Source: Neospora caninum Liverpool | Taxonomy: Eukaryota; Apicomplexa; Conoidasida; Eucoccidiorida; Sarcocystidae | Direction: 5' to 3' | Length of the DNA: 64,000 nt | Assembly (NCBI RefSeq): GCF_000208865.1 | Contig: NC_018394.1 | Location: 4,467,797 to 4,531,796 of the forward strand | Shown: one piece after another, positions 22,137-31,665 of the stretch | How the letters are laid out: the number at the start of each line of letters is the position of its first letter | How positions within the stretch are numbered: position 1 is the first letter of the stretch | Position numbers and translations under genes: made by a program | Notes under the pieces: generated by a model | What the model was told of the DNA's origin: nothing | Databases searched by the model: none | The model's input: the letters and a program-made list of their open reading frames with translations, nothing else

Positions 22137-23819
22137 CTAGTTATTTCTGTCCTTCTTCTCCAGTCTGCAGTGACCTTGTCTTTCCTTCGAGTTCAATTCC
22201 TTCTGCCCCGCGTCTTGGCTCGAGAGTCCGGCGCCGTGTGTCCCTCGTCTGTCGGAGTCCTCGCCTTCGTCTTGCCCCTCACTGTGTCTCTGTCTCCGAT
22301 TGCTCTCGCTCTCTCGGTCTCCGTGCTTTTCGCCCTCTTCGGGTCTTCGTTGTCTGCCTTTGCTCGTTCTCTCCCCATATTGTTCCTCTGACGCTTCTTC
22401 GTTTTCCTCGCCTCCCGCATCGGCCTCTCGCGGGGCAGAGGGTGCACTCGACGAGAGAGAAGTCGCGTCGTCAGGCGAAGATTCGTCCGAGGGCGAGTCG
22501 CGGCCAGAGTCCCCGTGTCTCCTCCGTTCTTCCTCGCGTCGGTTGCGTCTCCCGATCCGGTCGCACCTACTCCTCCGCTCCGCAGGCCTCGCCTCGGCGC
22601 TGGACTCCTCGGGCGCGTGCGCGGGAGAAGAAAGGTGGGAAGGCGGGGAAAAGGGGGCGGGGGACCGACAGGGCGAGGACGACGAAGACGGAAAGCGAGG
22701 GAGGAGGCGAATCGCGTCGCTTTCGCCGCGAACCGAGGATCGAAGCGGCGGCGGGGTCAGGATGCCGCGAAGAAACGTTGAAGAAGGGAGGGAAGAGTTA
22801 GCGCTGCAGTCGCGTCCTTCGCCTCGCTCTCTCCAGCAAGTCGATGTCGCACTCCTGCCGAAGCCCGTGCGGTACGCGTGGGTGGCCTGGAAGGAAGGCG
22901 AGAGGAAGAAAGACGAGGTGGACCTGCCGCGTCTTCCCTCTTTCCTGCCTCGTCGCTCGGTTCGCTCCTCGTCTCTTCCTTCGCAGCCTCTGTCTCCGCC
23001 GTCGCGCTCTCGCTCGCTGGCCTCACCTCTCTCCGACAGAGTTTGGTTGTACAGAGAGCCCTCTAGGGATCGACTCCCCACAGTGGGGGGACTGGAGGCT
23101 GTCCGCGGAGAAGAGAGAAAGTGAGAAGAGACCGCAGAAGAAGGCGACGCATTCGAGTTCTGAAGAAGGGAGACCGAAGGCGCCGTCGACGCCACATCGC
23201 TCTCGTCGGCAGTGCTGCTGTCGCTCGGCGAATCCCCGGCCAGAAGGATGTCCACGCCCAACTCTGAAGGCGCTCCCCGGGAGGGGCGCCCCGGACGGGA
23301 GACGAGCGAAGACGGAGAGGAGAAGGAAGAAGGAAAGAAGGACGAGGGAGAAGAGAGCGAGGACAAAAGCACAGATGAAGAGAGAGAAGACGAGACAGAA
23401 GACGATGCAGAAGCGGAGAACGAGGAAGGAAGAGCAGAAGAGGACGCGCAGACAGGAGGCGGACAAGAAGAGGAAAAAGAGGAGGAAGAGGACGGGAGTG
23501 GATATGCACAGGGACAAGACAGCGAAGAGGAAGAGAGAGGCGACGGAGGAACAAACCGAGTCTCGGACGTCGTTGACGACGAAGAGAAAGGCAGAGATGA
23601 GGAAGAGACCGAAGGAGAAGCAGGAGAAACTGAAAAAGAGGAAGGAAACGACGTGTGGGGAGAGGGAGAGGAAGCCTGAGGGACAGAGGCAGGCTGCCGC
23701 CCGTCTACGTGCTGCGAGGAGACAGGTGGATCCTCAGCCTCTTGTTCGCACGGAGGAGAGACGTCGGGAGTGAACGATTCCCTCCCAGAGGGTGAGTGGC
23801 GCGGCGAAGCCGAGCCCAT
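22137..23819 (-). CDS. Ser-rich/charged low-complexity protein of unknown function
   Basis: An uninterrupted 560-codon frame starting at an ATG with strong context (CACAATGGG) at 23819. The first 200 residues are Ser/Pro-rich. A middle part has better composition (LGVDILLAGDSPSDSSTADE; SLEGSLYNQTLSERGEASER; FFLSPSFQATHAYRTGFG). The C-terminal 200 residues are Arg/Glu/Ser-rich with many SR and RE dipeptides. No signal peptide, TM or known domain. The opposite strand has shorter overlapping frames of Arg/Lys composition. The minus frame wins on length, start context and composition of the middle part. Probably a disordered nuclear or cytoskeletal protein; that is inference. Confidence 0.55.
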   Translation of the reverse strand: MGSASPRHSPSGRESFTPDVSPPCEQEAEDPPVSSQHVDGRQPASVPQASSPSPHTSFPSSFSVSPASPSVSSSSLPFSSSSTTSETRFVPPSPLSSSSLSCPCAYPLPSSSSSFSSSCPPPVCASSSALPSSFSASASSSVSSSLSSSVLLSSLSSPSSFFPSSFSSPSSLVSRPGRPSRGAPSELGVDILLAGDSPSDSSTADESDVASTAPSVSLLQNSNASPSSAVSSHFLSSPRTASSPPTVGSRSLEGSLYNQTLSERGEASERERDGGDRGCEGRDEERTERRGRKEGRRGRSTSSFFLSPSFQATHAYRTGFGRSATSTCWRERGEGRDCSANSSLPSSTFLRGILTPPPLRSSVRGESDAIRLLPRFPSSSSSPCRSPAPFSPPSHLSSPAHAPEESSAEARPAERRSRCDRIGRRNRREEERRRHGDSGRDSPSDESSPDDATSLSSSAPSAPREADAGGEENEEASEEQYGERTSKGRQRRPEEGEKHGDRESESNRRQRHSEGQDEGEDSDRRGTHGAGLSSQDAGQKELNSKERQGHCRLEKKDRNN

Positions 23820-25872
23820 TGTGCCCCAGCACGTGCGTGGGGCGCAGATAAACCGACGAAGTAAAGACGAAAGAGATGACGAAAGGATTCATCTGAAGCT
23901 AGCCTACAGATATGGTGATACAGATCCATGCGTGTAGGTGGAGGCGCGCGCGATCGATCTGTCGATCTCCCAGTGCTGCAGAATCTCTGCAGGTCTCTGT
24001 TGTTTGAGGATAAGAAGTGGGGACTTGGAGATGTACCCGCGAGAGCGAGAAAGGGCTGGGGGATCCAGCAAGACACATGCGTGTGGTTGCGCGGGAGACG
24101 AACGTAGCGGTAAGTTGAGCGCCGCGCGTCACATGCTTCGATCCCAGGGAGATGACACGGACTGTGCGCAGCCTCACACGTTGTTCCTGAAACGAAGGGA
24201 GGCGCTCGGCCAAAGACAAGGCCGAGATCGCACAAGAGAAAAACTGAAGAGAAAAAAAAGTGTCGCGGCAGCTGGTCCCGCGAGTCGTCCAGCTCGCGCA
24301 GGATCTCACGCGCGGCCGAAACCCGCCGACGGTCCCGTGTGAGACGGCGAAGAGAGCGGCGAGACACGCGAAAGAAGTCGCCGCTGAGAGAGCGGAGAAG
24401 GGAATTACGAGGACCGGAGATGGGGAAGGGAAAAAACGGAAGAGCCTCGCGCGGAAAACACGCGCCAGCCGCGTAGGTCCGGCTTTGCCGGAGTCAACAC
24501 TCGCGGTGTGACCGTGTCCGCAAAGACACAACAAAGAAAAGGCGAAAGCCGGGACCGGACGGACGAAAGTTGTCCGGTGGGCTGCTCTCTTGAGAAAGGA
24601 GAACCGAGCCGGAGAGGAAGCGACGATGTGCGTTTGAGACCAGCGGAGAAACGCGCGCGCGCGGGGCGGTCTTGTCTTGTTTTCCCCGGGTCATGAAGAG
24701 GGACGTGAAGGGTTGTAAAAACCCAGAGACGAAAAACGGAAACGGCGAGGCGGGCGAGAAGCGCAGGAGACAGCAGCGTGGACAAGGCAGAATCGAAAAG
24801 AATGCGCAAACCGCGGAGAAAACCAAGACACACTCCAACGCGTGTGTCAGCTGAGGCGAAAAAACGCAAAGGCCCAGAGAGGAGTTTCCACTGGCACGGA
24901 ACAACGCGTTTTTTCCTGCGTTGCATCTGAGAGCCTGGACGGGGAGGAAACTCAGTGTGCGAGAGCAGAGAAGGAGAAAGAAAAGGGCGAAGCTCTGAGT
25001 CGCGAGCAAAGCGCAGTGAGGTGGGCAACCAAGCCGTAGTAGGGGGTAAACGAGGCACAGATTGTTGGCTGTGCGAACCTCCCGCCTCTTGTCTCTCGCC
25101 GATCGGCGAAGATTTTGACCTCTCCCAAACTACAGCTGCTGGTCCGACAATTTGCGCGTCGGTAAAACCAAACGAGAAAAGTGTCCGAAGTTGGAAGACT
25201 CCGCACACGGCCCCGACGCTTTGCCGCGTGCGGGAGGCACGCGAACCAGTTCCGTCGCATGTGTAAAGGAGCAGACCTTTTTTCAGCAGGCCGAGTGGCG
25301 TCAAACAAGCTGCAGAGGGAAGATCCAATCTGGTAGTAGAGCAGGCGGGAACCGACGCCCAGAAGGGTACGTGAAAGAGCAAAAAATGCCGTCTTTGTAG
25401 AATCACGTGTGGACAAAAACGCGACAGCTACTCTTGTTCCGGGAGCGATATATGTATATATATGGATTTCTGTATCACGTGTACTCCTGGCGAGAGAAAA
25501 CGATGCGCTTGCTCGTGTGGTCAGTGTACCACCGTATCGTGGGAGTGACAAAATCTGAGACAGGATTATCTATAAGCTTTTTCTGGGGGAACAGACTCCG
25601 TACACCTGTAGGCAGGCTTCCCTTCATATCCACGTACCGAGACCGCTGGACTTGACTGCCTGGATTCATCACGTGCGAGGAACCGAGGCGGATTTAGCTA
25701 AGCATAGGGTTTTTTTCAACGAAACCGAGAGACGCGAACTACTCGGGAACTGTGTTTGTGGCTGATCTCGAGAGAGGCGGCGGGGGACGAAACGGCAGAG
25801 GTTCTGAAAGGCACACTCAGGCCTTTCCTGCTGAACACCAAAGAGCAGCTGGGGAGAGAGGCGTGAAGAAGA
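23820..25872. promoter_or_regulatory. Divergent intergenic region
   Basis: 2 kb between the start of the minus-strand low-complexity gene and the start of the candidate plus-strand small gene. Frames here lack conserved motifs. It contains one copy of a dispersed palindromic element (25534-25589, described separately) and a TATATGTATATATA tract near 25449. Confidence 0.35.
25534..25589 (+). repeat. Dispersed element, copy B
   Basis: Begins GTATCGTGGGAGTGACAAAA and continues with TCTGAGACAGGATTATCTAT and CTTTTTCTGGGG. It shares GGGAGTGA, TCTGAGACAGGATT and CTTTTTCTGGGG blocks in the same order with the copy at 30362-30415. It shares the first two blocks with the copy at 8462-8502 on the opposite strand. 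Confidence 0.6.
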
Positions 25873-26671
25873 ATGCGAACCCTGCATCAGGCATCTAGAA
25901 GCCCGACGGAGGCGATGCAACAGCAAAGGACGGGAAGTGTGTGGCGCTGGAAAGAAGGAGGGGATACGAAAACGGGGTCGCAGCGCAGCGAAGAAAGGGA
26001 GCCAGCTGAGAGACATGTGAGAAGACTCAGGGCTGAAAGAATGACGAGAAACTCAGGGAGCGTCCGGTTCTTTTTGCTCATTCCCTCCACAGGGGACTTT
26101 CAGTACATGTTTCCGATCCGGCAACAGCCGACGTGCATCGCTCTACAAGGTGTCCGTCTGTTCGACACAGAGGAGACCGGTGGACACACAAGGCAAGAGA
26201 GCAGTATAGATGTTTGGGACGAAGACCCGCAAGCTTTTCTGTCTTGCGAGGAATCGCGAGAGAGACCGGACGCGCGTTTCTGGCCTCTCCCTGAGAATAC
26301 ACTTCCCCCGGCACAGGTTACCAACGTGTGCAGAACGGAACCGCTCCCCAAAAGCCGAGCGTGCGTGACGTTTTCTCGAGAAGACGGTCGAGCAGAGCGA
26401 TGTCGTCAGAAGAGAGAGGTGGAAGAGAATTTCATTTCAGGCATATAACCGGTTCGCAGAGATGCCCACCGGCACGAAGGATCTTTCTTAACTCTGGCAG
26501 GGCGCAATAGGCGGTGAACAAATTGACAAATTTTCTGCCGCGCAAAGCGCACAACGCCGTCTCACAAAGTCCCCAGGGCGTCCACCCAAAAACGGAGAGA
26601 CCGTGGACACGGCCGAAAAAGCAACAGAACCGTTGAAAAATCTTCAACGGTCGATTTGGATCGGTGCGTGA
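25873..26671 (+). CDS. Candidate small two-exon gene of unknown function
   Basis: Exon 1 25873-26316 and exon 2 26501-26671 join in phase 0 at CACAG|GTTACC and CTCTGGCAG|GGC, for 204 residues. The end of exon 1 (DFQYMFPIRQQPTCIALQGV, then WDEDPQAFLS) and all of exon 2 (GAIGGEQIDKFSAAQSAQRR, ending QRSIWIGA) are compositionally far better than flanking frames. Exon 2 is too short to be noticed as an ORF. A strong pyrimidine-tract acceptor at 26092 inside exon 1 suggests that the true first exon may lie elsewhere, with this exon starting at 26093 in phase 1. No family recognised. It converges on the secreted-protein gene 316 bp away. An A-rich stretch follows 26690. Confidence 0.42.
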
Positions 26672-26987
26672 GCAGCCATAACTCGGGTTTTAAAAAAAAA
26701 ACCGTCATGTGGAAAGCGAAACCCCACAGGAGTCTCGGTTTGAACCAGTTCGTTCCCCTCGCCGCGAGCGTCGAGCCGCTCACGCCTCCGTGCCGACTTT
26801 CGCCTCTCTGGGCTGCCGAGAGAGCGATCAGCCGGTCACGCGGCTGCTTCCCATTTTGCACAACCGTTTGATTCATCCAGGTACCGGTGTGAAGTTCTTC
26901 GCGTCACTCCCAACAGCCCCTCTATGCAGCACGACTCTCTACATATCGGCCTCGCAAGGCGCTTTCCCCCTTTTTCCCGTCGAGAGC
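26672..26987. other. Convergent intergenic gap
   Basis: 316 bp between two stops facing each other. It contains a short A-tract and no coding signal; presumably 3' UTRs and polyadenylation sites. Confidence 0.4.
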
Positions 26988-27860
26988 TTACTTAGCCGCA
27001 TTCGGCGGCTCCACATTCGCCTCTACCGGCGCCTGCACTTGTGGAGGTTCGGGGACCGGCCACAACGGCCTAAGCGCCTCAGCGTGCGTTTGGACAGCTT
27101 CCAGTAGCGGCCGGAGGACAATGGATCCGTTGTGGAGAGCAAATAGGACCACACCTGCGACTCCAAACATGAGGGAGACACCTGCGAAAATGCGAAGCCC
27201 AACTGAAGTCCATGTGCTCCCCAGAGTGACCCCAAAGAGGCGAACATCCTCTGGCCTTTCAGTCGGCCGCAGCGCAGGCCCCAGGAAGGCCATCGACTTG
27301 CCTACTCTGCCAAGGAACGACTCTTCGTTGGCGGCGCCCGCGAGCATACCCTGCACGAAGATGGTGACGAAAACCACCGAAAGCAAGACTCCTATAGCCG
27401 TGATGGTCACCGGAGACAAGGGCGGCAGACGAGTCGCGCGTTTCACAGCCCGCGGGCGCCGATCCACTCTCGGGCGGCTGTCCAGCAGTGGGAATTTGTG
27501 CACGTATTGTCTCCTCGGCGACGCGTGTCGCACACGAGCTCTCTTGGGTCTTCTGTTGAGGGAAGCAGACGGAGATCTTCGCGCGCCGTCGTCGGCGACA
27601 GCGGGAGGCGCGAACCTCGAGGGCGGCGTCGCGTCGTCGTAACTCGACGCATTTTCTCCGGCGTCCTCAAAGAAAGGGGTTTTCTTCCACTTGTCCGTCG
27701 TCAACCAGACGCCGTCGTTACTTAATTCATGCCATTCTGACAACGACGCCTCGGAGTCTTCGAGGGTGGCTGCTTCGCACGGCGGCGCGAGGCGGGCTAC
27801 GAAAGAGGTGCGGCACAGAGCGAGGGCGAAAAGCGAGAGAGTTAGAACAGCTGCTGACAT
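26988..27860 (-). CDS. Secreted/membrane protein with signal peptide and two TM segments (dense-granule-like)
   Basis: From the ATG at 27860 the product has 290 residues. The first 20-25 (MSAAVLTLSLFALALCRTSF) form a clear signal peptide. Then come an acidic region with WHELSNDGVWLTTDKWKK, an Arg/Pro/Ser-rich basic stretch (residues about 75-145), TM1 (ITAIGVLLSVVFVTIFVQGM, about 150-172), a loop with PEDVRLFGVTLGSTW, TM2 (IFAGVSLMFGVAGVVLFAL, about 220-242) and a Pro-rich tail (PVPEPPQVQAPVEANVEPP). Signal peptide, basic disordered region and two amphipathic or TM helices are typical of coccidian dense-granule proteins that insert in the parasitophorous vacuole membrane; this is inference. 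An upstream in-frame ATG at 28016 with better start context would add 52 residues and recess the signal peptide. Single exon. I do not recognise the specific protein. Confidence 0.68.
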   Translation of the reverse strand: MSAAVLTLSLFALALCRTSFVARLAPPCEAATLEDSEASLSEWHELSNDGVWLTTDKWKKTPFFEDAGENASSYDDATPPSRFAPPAVADDGARRSPSASLNRRPKRARVRHASPRRQYVHKFPLLDSRPRVDRRPRAVKRATRLPPLSPVTITAIGVLLSVVFVTIFVQGMLAGAANEESFLGRVGKSMAFLGPALRPTERPEDVRLFGVTLGSTWTSVGLRIFAGVSLMFGVAGVVLFALHNGSIVLRPLLEAVQTHAEALRPLWPVPEPPQVQAPVEANVEPPNAAK

Positions 27861-29282
27861 CGAAGGGACGGAGAGGAAACGGAAAGGAAAGGATCCGCGC
27901 CAAGAAAAGCTTTGGCGACGGCGTAGCGTCTGTGCGAGACCGGGACAGCGTGCCTCCAGCGTCGCCCGTCTCCGGGGGGACAGGAAGGAGAGAGCCGGCT
28001 GTGGCAAAGAAAGCATCTTTGGTGGAAAGGACGATCGACCTCTACAGAGAGACACGGGAGAAGAGATCGATTTCTGCGAGAGAGAGGCAGGCGCCAATGT
28101 GGCGATCTCCCATTCTTCCGTTTCTCGGGAGGGCGGTGGTCAGGGACGCGCGCTACCGGCAGACCAGAGTAACACAGGGAAGACCCGCCACATTTTTAAC
28201 CGGCGCGCGAGAGACCTCTTCTCTGAGACAGAGAGCGCCCTAACCTTTTCGACGCGAGAAAAGGAGTAGAGCTTGACGAATCAAAAACCACGCGTGCCAA
28301 GCACATGTACCCTGTTCCCCTCTTTTCTCTGAGGGATAATAGGAGAGCGAGGGCGAGGCGCTCCCCGGGGCGCAGCCCGACGACCGCGCGCGGCAGGCGG
28401 CTGCTTTTGTTCGGTCAGTGCTTTATCGCCGGAGAAAAGGCCCGAAAAGGGAACGTCTGTCGCGCAAGCGCAGAGAGTGAACGCTTCGGGGAAGTAGGAA
28501 AACAGGCGGGTAGCGGTCCCCCGCGCCATGCATCTGAATTGCTTTGACTACGCGGCCGGATCCCGGGGCCCGCTGCTTTCCTGTTTTGTCGGTTCCGGGG
28601 ATCCAGGGAAGATCTGCTTGCTCCCGGGAGATGGACCATTCGAAATGCAAAAGATGTCAGGAAAGCGAGAACCTGCAGGCCGATTCTAAGAGGAGCGACA
28701 GTGTGTGCTGGCGACCAGGCAGACAGGAGAGACGCCGAAAGTCGGGGGTACACTACGCACTACGACTCCCACCGGAGAGCGAGAACGACGGCGCCCCCGC
28801 AGCGTTTTTTCCAGCGGTCAACGCCGCATGGGTCAGCGAGCGCGCGCACACGGCAGCCGATTCAGTCGCATCTATCTGTCCCTTTTTGCAGGAAGCGCGC
28901 CGGTTTGTTAGGGGCGCAAAGACAAACACGAGAAGCACTCAGGTAGAAGAGAGCGGCGAGGGGGGGAAGGAAAGGGGTAAACAGGAAAGCCCCAGAGGCG
29001 GCGGAAAAGGAAGTCCTGAGATGAGCTCACCGGATCAACGCCGATGCACGGTCAAAGGGGGGGTAGCGAAAGGAGCGTTGCAGCAGGGGAAACACCGTTG
29101 AAGTCGCTTTTTCCTCTCTCCGCCACAAGCGCACGCGTTCTTGGTTCCCTTGTCCTCAAAAAGGCAGGAAAGCATGTGGCTGGAGCTGTCTCGGTGCGAT
29201 ACGGTGCGGGAGACGCCGCCATTCCAAAAATTGGAGCCTTCTAGGAATGCATCGCTACAAAAAAGGAGATCTACGGGTGCAC

Positions 29283-29290
29283 TGCATGCA
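29283..29290. promoter_or_regulatory. TGCATGCA motif
   Basis: Palindromic TGCATGCA. GCATGC-type elements are known functional promoter motifs and AP2-factor targets in apicomplexans. It lies in a divergent promoter region; activity not shown. Confidence 0.3.
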
Positions 29291-30361
29291 TCTCGGCGTT
29301 TACGAAGCCCTGCAGAGGAAACGTGCGTAGTGTAAGAAAGCTCGTTGGACCAGTTCGGTACTCAGCACTCCCTTTGTCAACCCCGTGCCAAGGCGCCCAT
29401 CTCTATTAGAGACCGCAGCAACTCGAGCGCGGGGGGAGTAGGTTTCCAGCAAGGGTCAACGCGAAGAAGGGACCAACTGAGAAAGAAATTCACATCACCG
29501 GGAGTCCGAACAGTCGCCCGGAACACAGCCAGGACTCCCTGTAGGGAAACGCCACAAGCGCCACACTTCAGCTTTACGGTCCCGCGGCGTTGTCCACGCG
29601 CACGCAGGGAAACCGTCGAACCCAACCTGCGTGCAGAGTGCAGACAGGAGCTCTCATCCTCCAAGGGAAAACTTTGTTTCCTCGGCTGCTCTTGCAAACG
29701 TGGGCTTCGATCTGTTTCTAGAATGACGAACGAGGCGTCTGTAATCCCGAACAAGTGCTTGTTTGAGATCGGTCGCCTCTGCGCATGTGCGGACACACGA
29801 ACGCCGCCATGGTCAGAACAAGCTAAACGGAAACGTCTACGCCCAACGCCCTTTCACGCAGGTAGAGAGCTTAGAGAGAACGCTTCGTATGTCCGGCGGC
29901 GTTGGGCGAGTTGGGGCACGGCTCAGAATCCGCGAAAGCCGGGTACGAACATGAGAACCGGGCGTCCGGGGCTGCCGTCGCCAGCTCCACAGATATTGGT
30001 GGAAGTCACTGCCTTAAATCTCGGCAAGGCATGGGAACACTCTTTTTGTGTACGTGGTGCCTGTCAGGTTGACTCGCGTGTGCAGAGACAGTGTCTACTT
30101 CTCATGTGATAATAACACTACATGGTCTAGCTATGGTCTTTACGCTCTATTTAATGCCGGCTTTGTACGGTGGATATGGTAACTTCTTTGTACCCGTCTA
30201 TGGACCGTACGTCTTGAAAGCCATTTGACCGCGAATAGATGCACAGCGAGTATGTCGACGTGTCCCGCCTCTTGAGACATGGCAGCAGGCCCTCAAGACA
30301 GCAAGCTCCATGCCATGGAGCGAGAGAAACCCGTACTCAGGTGCTCGTGTGATTTTCAGCT

Positions 30362-30415
30362 CTATCGTACTGGGAGTGATCCTGTCTGAGACAGGATTCC
30401 ACGCTTTTCTGGGGA
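30362..30415 (+). repeat. Dispersed element, copy C, with 19-bp palindrome
   Basis: CTATCGTACTGGGAGTGATC continues to a near-perfect palindrome ATCCTGTCTGAGACAGGAT (only the central base unpaired), then CTTTTCTGGGG. It lies in the divergent region upstream of the WDR70 gene. Confidence 0.65.
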
Positions 30416-31043
30416 GTGGTGGACCGCAGCTCTGTGCGCATCGGCACCGCCACTCAGAACCGCTGTTGCTGATGAGAGTCTGAGTCAATGAGGCAAGCAC
30501 GATGGGCGCTCTCCTTGGTTAAGTCGCTCGCGCATGAATCTCAGTAGCGCAGGCATACGAAGCGTTCCTCCGTAGGTTCTCAACGAAGAATCCAATGAAA
30601 AGACCGTTCCTCTTCCCCGTTCTTTATATTCGCCGCTGCAAGACTCAGTCAAAGCAGCTGAATGGAACTTCTAGTTTTCCAGCAGCCTCTCTCTACGCGC
30701 GCGAACGCTTTGGCGTGCGAGGCTTCGTCCGCTCGTCTCGACGTTTCGGCACACGTTCTTCCAAGGGTCGATCTCGAGTGCGCGCAGGTCTGTTTCGTTT
30801 TTCTGGTCGGCGGCGAACCGGAACATGCACAGAAATATCACGCCTGTGTGGAGCTTGCACAGCGTGTGGAAACGAGATAAAAGTGTGTATCCCGTGTACG
30901 GTCCACGACGGTCCGCGGCACTGCAACGTGGCGAGAGCTGTTACTGCCTGTGCTTGTCTTGTGTCTGCTCGTTTTCCTCTCGGCGCTCAGAACACCGCGC
31001 ACCGCGCTGTCCGAATTCTCCCTCTTCGCCCGAGTTCACCTTC

Positions 31044-31051
31044 TGCATGCA
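31044..31051. promoter_or_regulatory. TGCATGCA motif upstream of WDR70
   Basis: A second palindromic TGCATGCA, about 620 bp before the WDR70 start codon. A candidate AP2-factor site by motif only. Confidence 0.3.
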
Positions 31052-31665
31052 CTGGAGCCGCCTCTGGGAGATGCTTCGTCCGATTTCAGGAACTCTGTTT
31101 TGTGCATCGGAAAAAAGGTAAAGCGATTTTGTCCGCGAAACGCCTTGCTATGGCCTGCGCTTTTCGTTTGAACACCGTGCGGTCAGCACCCGTTCCCGCG
31201 CTGCTTCTTTCCCGTGTCATTTTCCTTTCCCTTCCGCAGAAAAACCCAGGGGGTTTTCGCGGAACCCGCAACAGAACTCGCCAAGCTTTTTCTATAGTCC
31301 CTCAACGCAAGAATGCGCGTGGCGGGGATACTAGCGACTCTTCGGTGTCGTCTGTTCCGTTCAGTGTGTGTGGGTTGCTGAGATCATTCGTTGCTTGTTC
31401 TGCCGCTCTCCAGGAGCGAAGAGACCCGGGGGTCGTCTCCACCCGCCTCGTTCGCTCGTTTGACTTGAGCTGATTCCCATCTGCCGTCCCGAGAAAGTGC
31501 TCTAACGTCCCGTCTATGTGTCATTCGTTTTACTGATTCTTCAGGAAGTGCATCCCGCGTTCCGTCCGCCCGTCCAGCATACGTGTTCCTCTCCTCAGCT
31601 TCACTCCTGGGCTCTTCGCTTCGCTTCGGGCGCTGTCTTCTCCCACAGCCTCGTCGTCGAACGCC

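Larger units (their letters stand above)
28017..31665. promoter_or_regulatory. Divergent intergenic region upstream of secreted protein and WDR70
   Basis: 3.6 kb between divergent starts. It contains two TGCATGCA sites and dispersed-element copy C. The plus frames at about 29345-30109 and 30595-31473 are long but basic, Cys/Arg-rich and motif-free; I take them as UTR/promoter read-through. The last kilobase is pyrimidine-rich and probably includes the WDR70 5' UTR. Confidence 0.4.

Noticed and set aside
22300..23773. Long plus-strand frames antisense to the 22137-23819 gene
   Set aside because: Two shorter Arg/Lys/Glu frames in different registers; the minus frame is longer, continuous and has a strong ATG context.
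24405..25406. 333-codon minus-strand frame upstream of the low-complexity gene
   Set aside because: Leu/Arg/Ser composition with several antisense frames of equal quality; reads as promoter/5' UTR.
29345..30109. 254-codon plus-strand frame
   Set aside because: Basic, motif-free and isolated between promoters; no splice-compatible neighbour found.
30595..31473. 292-codon plus-strand frame upstream of WDR70
   Set aside because: Opens in the pyrimidine-rich leader, Arg/Cys-rich, no domain; WDR70 already has a well-supported start at 31666.
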